DNA of 64,000 bases, taken from assembly GCF_000060345.1 (NCBI RefSeq), contig NC_008571.1:1550001-1614000 (forward strand). The letters run 5' to 3'. The DNA comes from Christiangramia forsetii KT0803. GTDB taxonomy: Bacteria > Bacteroidota > Bacteroidia > Flavobacteriales > Flavobacteriaceae. The notes under the pieces were generated by a model that did not search any database, was not told the origin of the DNA, and saw nothing but the letters and a program-made list of their open reading frames with translations. The stretch's first letter is position 1. Every line of letters begins with the position of its first letter. This document shows positions 63,545 through 64,000 of the stretch, one piece after another. A program made the position numbers and the translations under genes.

Positions 63545-64000
63545 CTAATTATAACTCACAGTAACATTAAATCCTGATGAATTTGTATAAAAACCTGATG
63601 GTTGATTTGCTTCTAGATTGAGTGTAGCTCCAATTTTAAGGATGTCGATTTCTTCACCTGTAACTTCCGGATTCACCGTAAATTCATCAATTATTAAAAA
63701 TTGATTAGAATTATTCTCATTAAATAAAGTGAAATTTTCTGGTAAGGTTATCGAGTAGTTATAGCTACCATGTTTTACAATGGCCTCTGCAGCACTTACC
63801 TGACCTGGGTTTCCTGGTGAAATCTGAATGCCAAATGCTGTTCTACTACCCTCTGGAGATAAAATAAGCTTACCGGGATTATAGCTACTTATAACATTTC
63901 CAAAATGAAGATCTACATTTTTAGTTATTTCTATAGGATCTACTACAACAGCTGTACTATTTACACTAGCCGAAGCTGAGTGTTGAGCACAAACTCCCGT
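63545..64000 (-). CDS. DUF4402 pilus-subunit-like protein, N-terminus cut by window edge
   Basis: The minus-strand frame is open for 151 codons from the right edge to the stop at 63545, and no start codon is visible. It begins TGVCAQHSASA, likely the end of a signal peptide, then VVVDPIEITKNVDLHFGNVI, ALSO-typical GKLILSPEGSRTAFGIQI, and ends FYTNSSGFNVTVSYN. These are DUF4402 landmarks, and it resembles the complete DUF4402 gene at 59599. It is the most upstream gene of the operon seen here, 44 bp before the chaperone. Confidence 0.8.
   Translation of the reverse strand, partial: TGVCAQHSASASVNSTAVVVDPIEITKNVDLHFGNVISSYNPGKLILSPEGSRTAFGIQISPGNPGQVSAAEAIVKHGSYNYSITLPENFTLFNENNSNQFLIIDEFTVNPEVTGEEIDILKIGATLNLEANQPSGFYTNSSGFNVTVSYN

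Noticed and set aside
1-64000. CRISPR array, tRNA, rRNA, prophage or complete insertion sequence
   Set aside because: No regular spacer-repeat pattern, cloverleaf, rRNA core motif, integrase or transposase was seen. Only short hairpin elements remain.

Overview
The window looks like the chromosome of a marine-type member of the Flavobacteriaceae (Bacteroidetes). It is AT-rich. Several upstream regions carry the Bacteroidetes promoter pattern TTTG-N19-TAnnTTTG. One secreted protein ends in a type A sorting domain of the type IX secretion system (T9SS). ClpC, GyrA, the small Gre-like factors and many short conserved hypotheticals are of flavobacterial type. Gramella/Christiangramia or a close relative is my best guess; this is inference, not a search result. 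No rRNA, tRNA, CRISPR array, prophage or intact insertion sequence was seen.

Layout. 1-2.8 kb: the 3' end of the NAD(P)HX repair gene, hutH and a small hypothetical. 3-16 kb: housekeeping genes (clpC, gyrA, a TPR lipoprotein-like or periplasmic protein, an NlpC/P60 hydrolase, thiolase, a PgpH-like HD phosphohydrolase, a Gre-like factor, and a SatD/DUF3307 pair). 16-29 kb: metabolism and envelope (semialdehyde dehydrogenase, DUF72, Nudix, thioesterase, two MscS-type channels around an endonuclease/exonuclease/phosphatase protein, galE, a 52-aa YqaE/Pmp3 protein, a VTT-family membrane protein, two short-chain dehydrogenases and a quinone-reductase-like enzyme). 29-40 kb: a FUSC-type membrane protein, the cysE-cysM pair, a Crp-like regulator divergent from a DEAH helicase, DoxX and a class A penicillin-binding protein.

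39.8-46.5 kb is the first unusual region. A gene-poor stretch holds two tandem, mutually similar small reading frames (33 and 44 codons) with duplicated leaders. About 3 kb further on is a tightly coupled three-gene operon: an RLAN/RimK-type ATP-grasp ligase, a GCS2-type carboxylate-amine ligase and an N-formylglutamate-amidohydrolase-like hydrolase. It diverges from a secreted membrane dipeptidase. The operon looks like a pathway for making or attaching a small peptide of unknown identity.

46.5-57 kb: OsmC, an SlyD-like FKBP, a Tat-exported Gfo/Idh/MocA oxidoreductase with a 3D-domain lipoprotein, a prokaryotic ionotropic glutamate receptor-like potassium channel, aspartate kinase with a divergent ACT-like partner, a glycosyltransferase, an SLC13 transporter and a GreB-like factor.

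57-64 kb is the second unusual region: a minus-strand operon running off the right edge that encodes a non-classical chaperone-usher system. It contains two DUF4402 subunit-like proteins (one cut by the edge), a PapD-like chaperone, an 844-aa adhesin-like protein with a T9SS sorting domain, and an 855-aa usher-like outer-membrane protein with C-terminal carboxypeptidase-regulatory-like domains.

A family of short hairpins sharing the ends GGCTGTnTAAAAA/TTTTTAnACAGCC sits at three gene ends (24.5, 27.8 and 33.7 kb). A different long palindrome lies at 41.6 kb.
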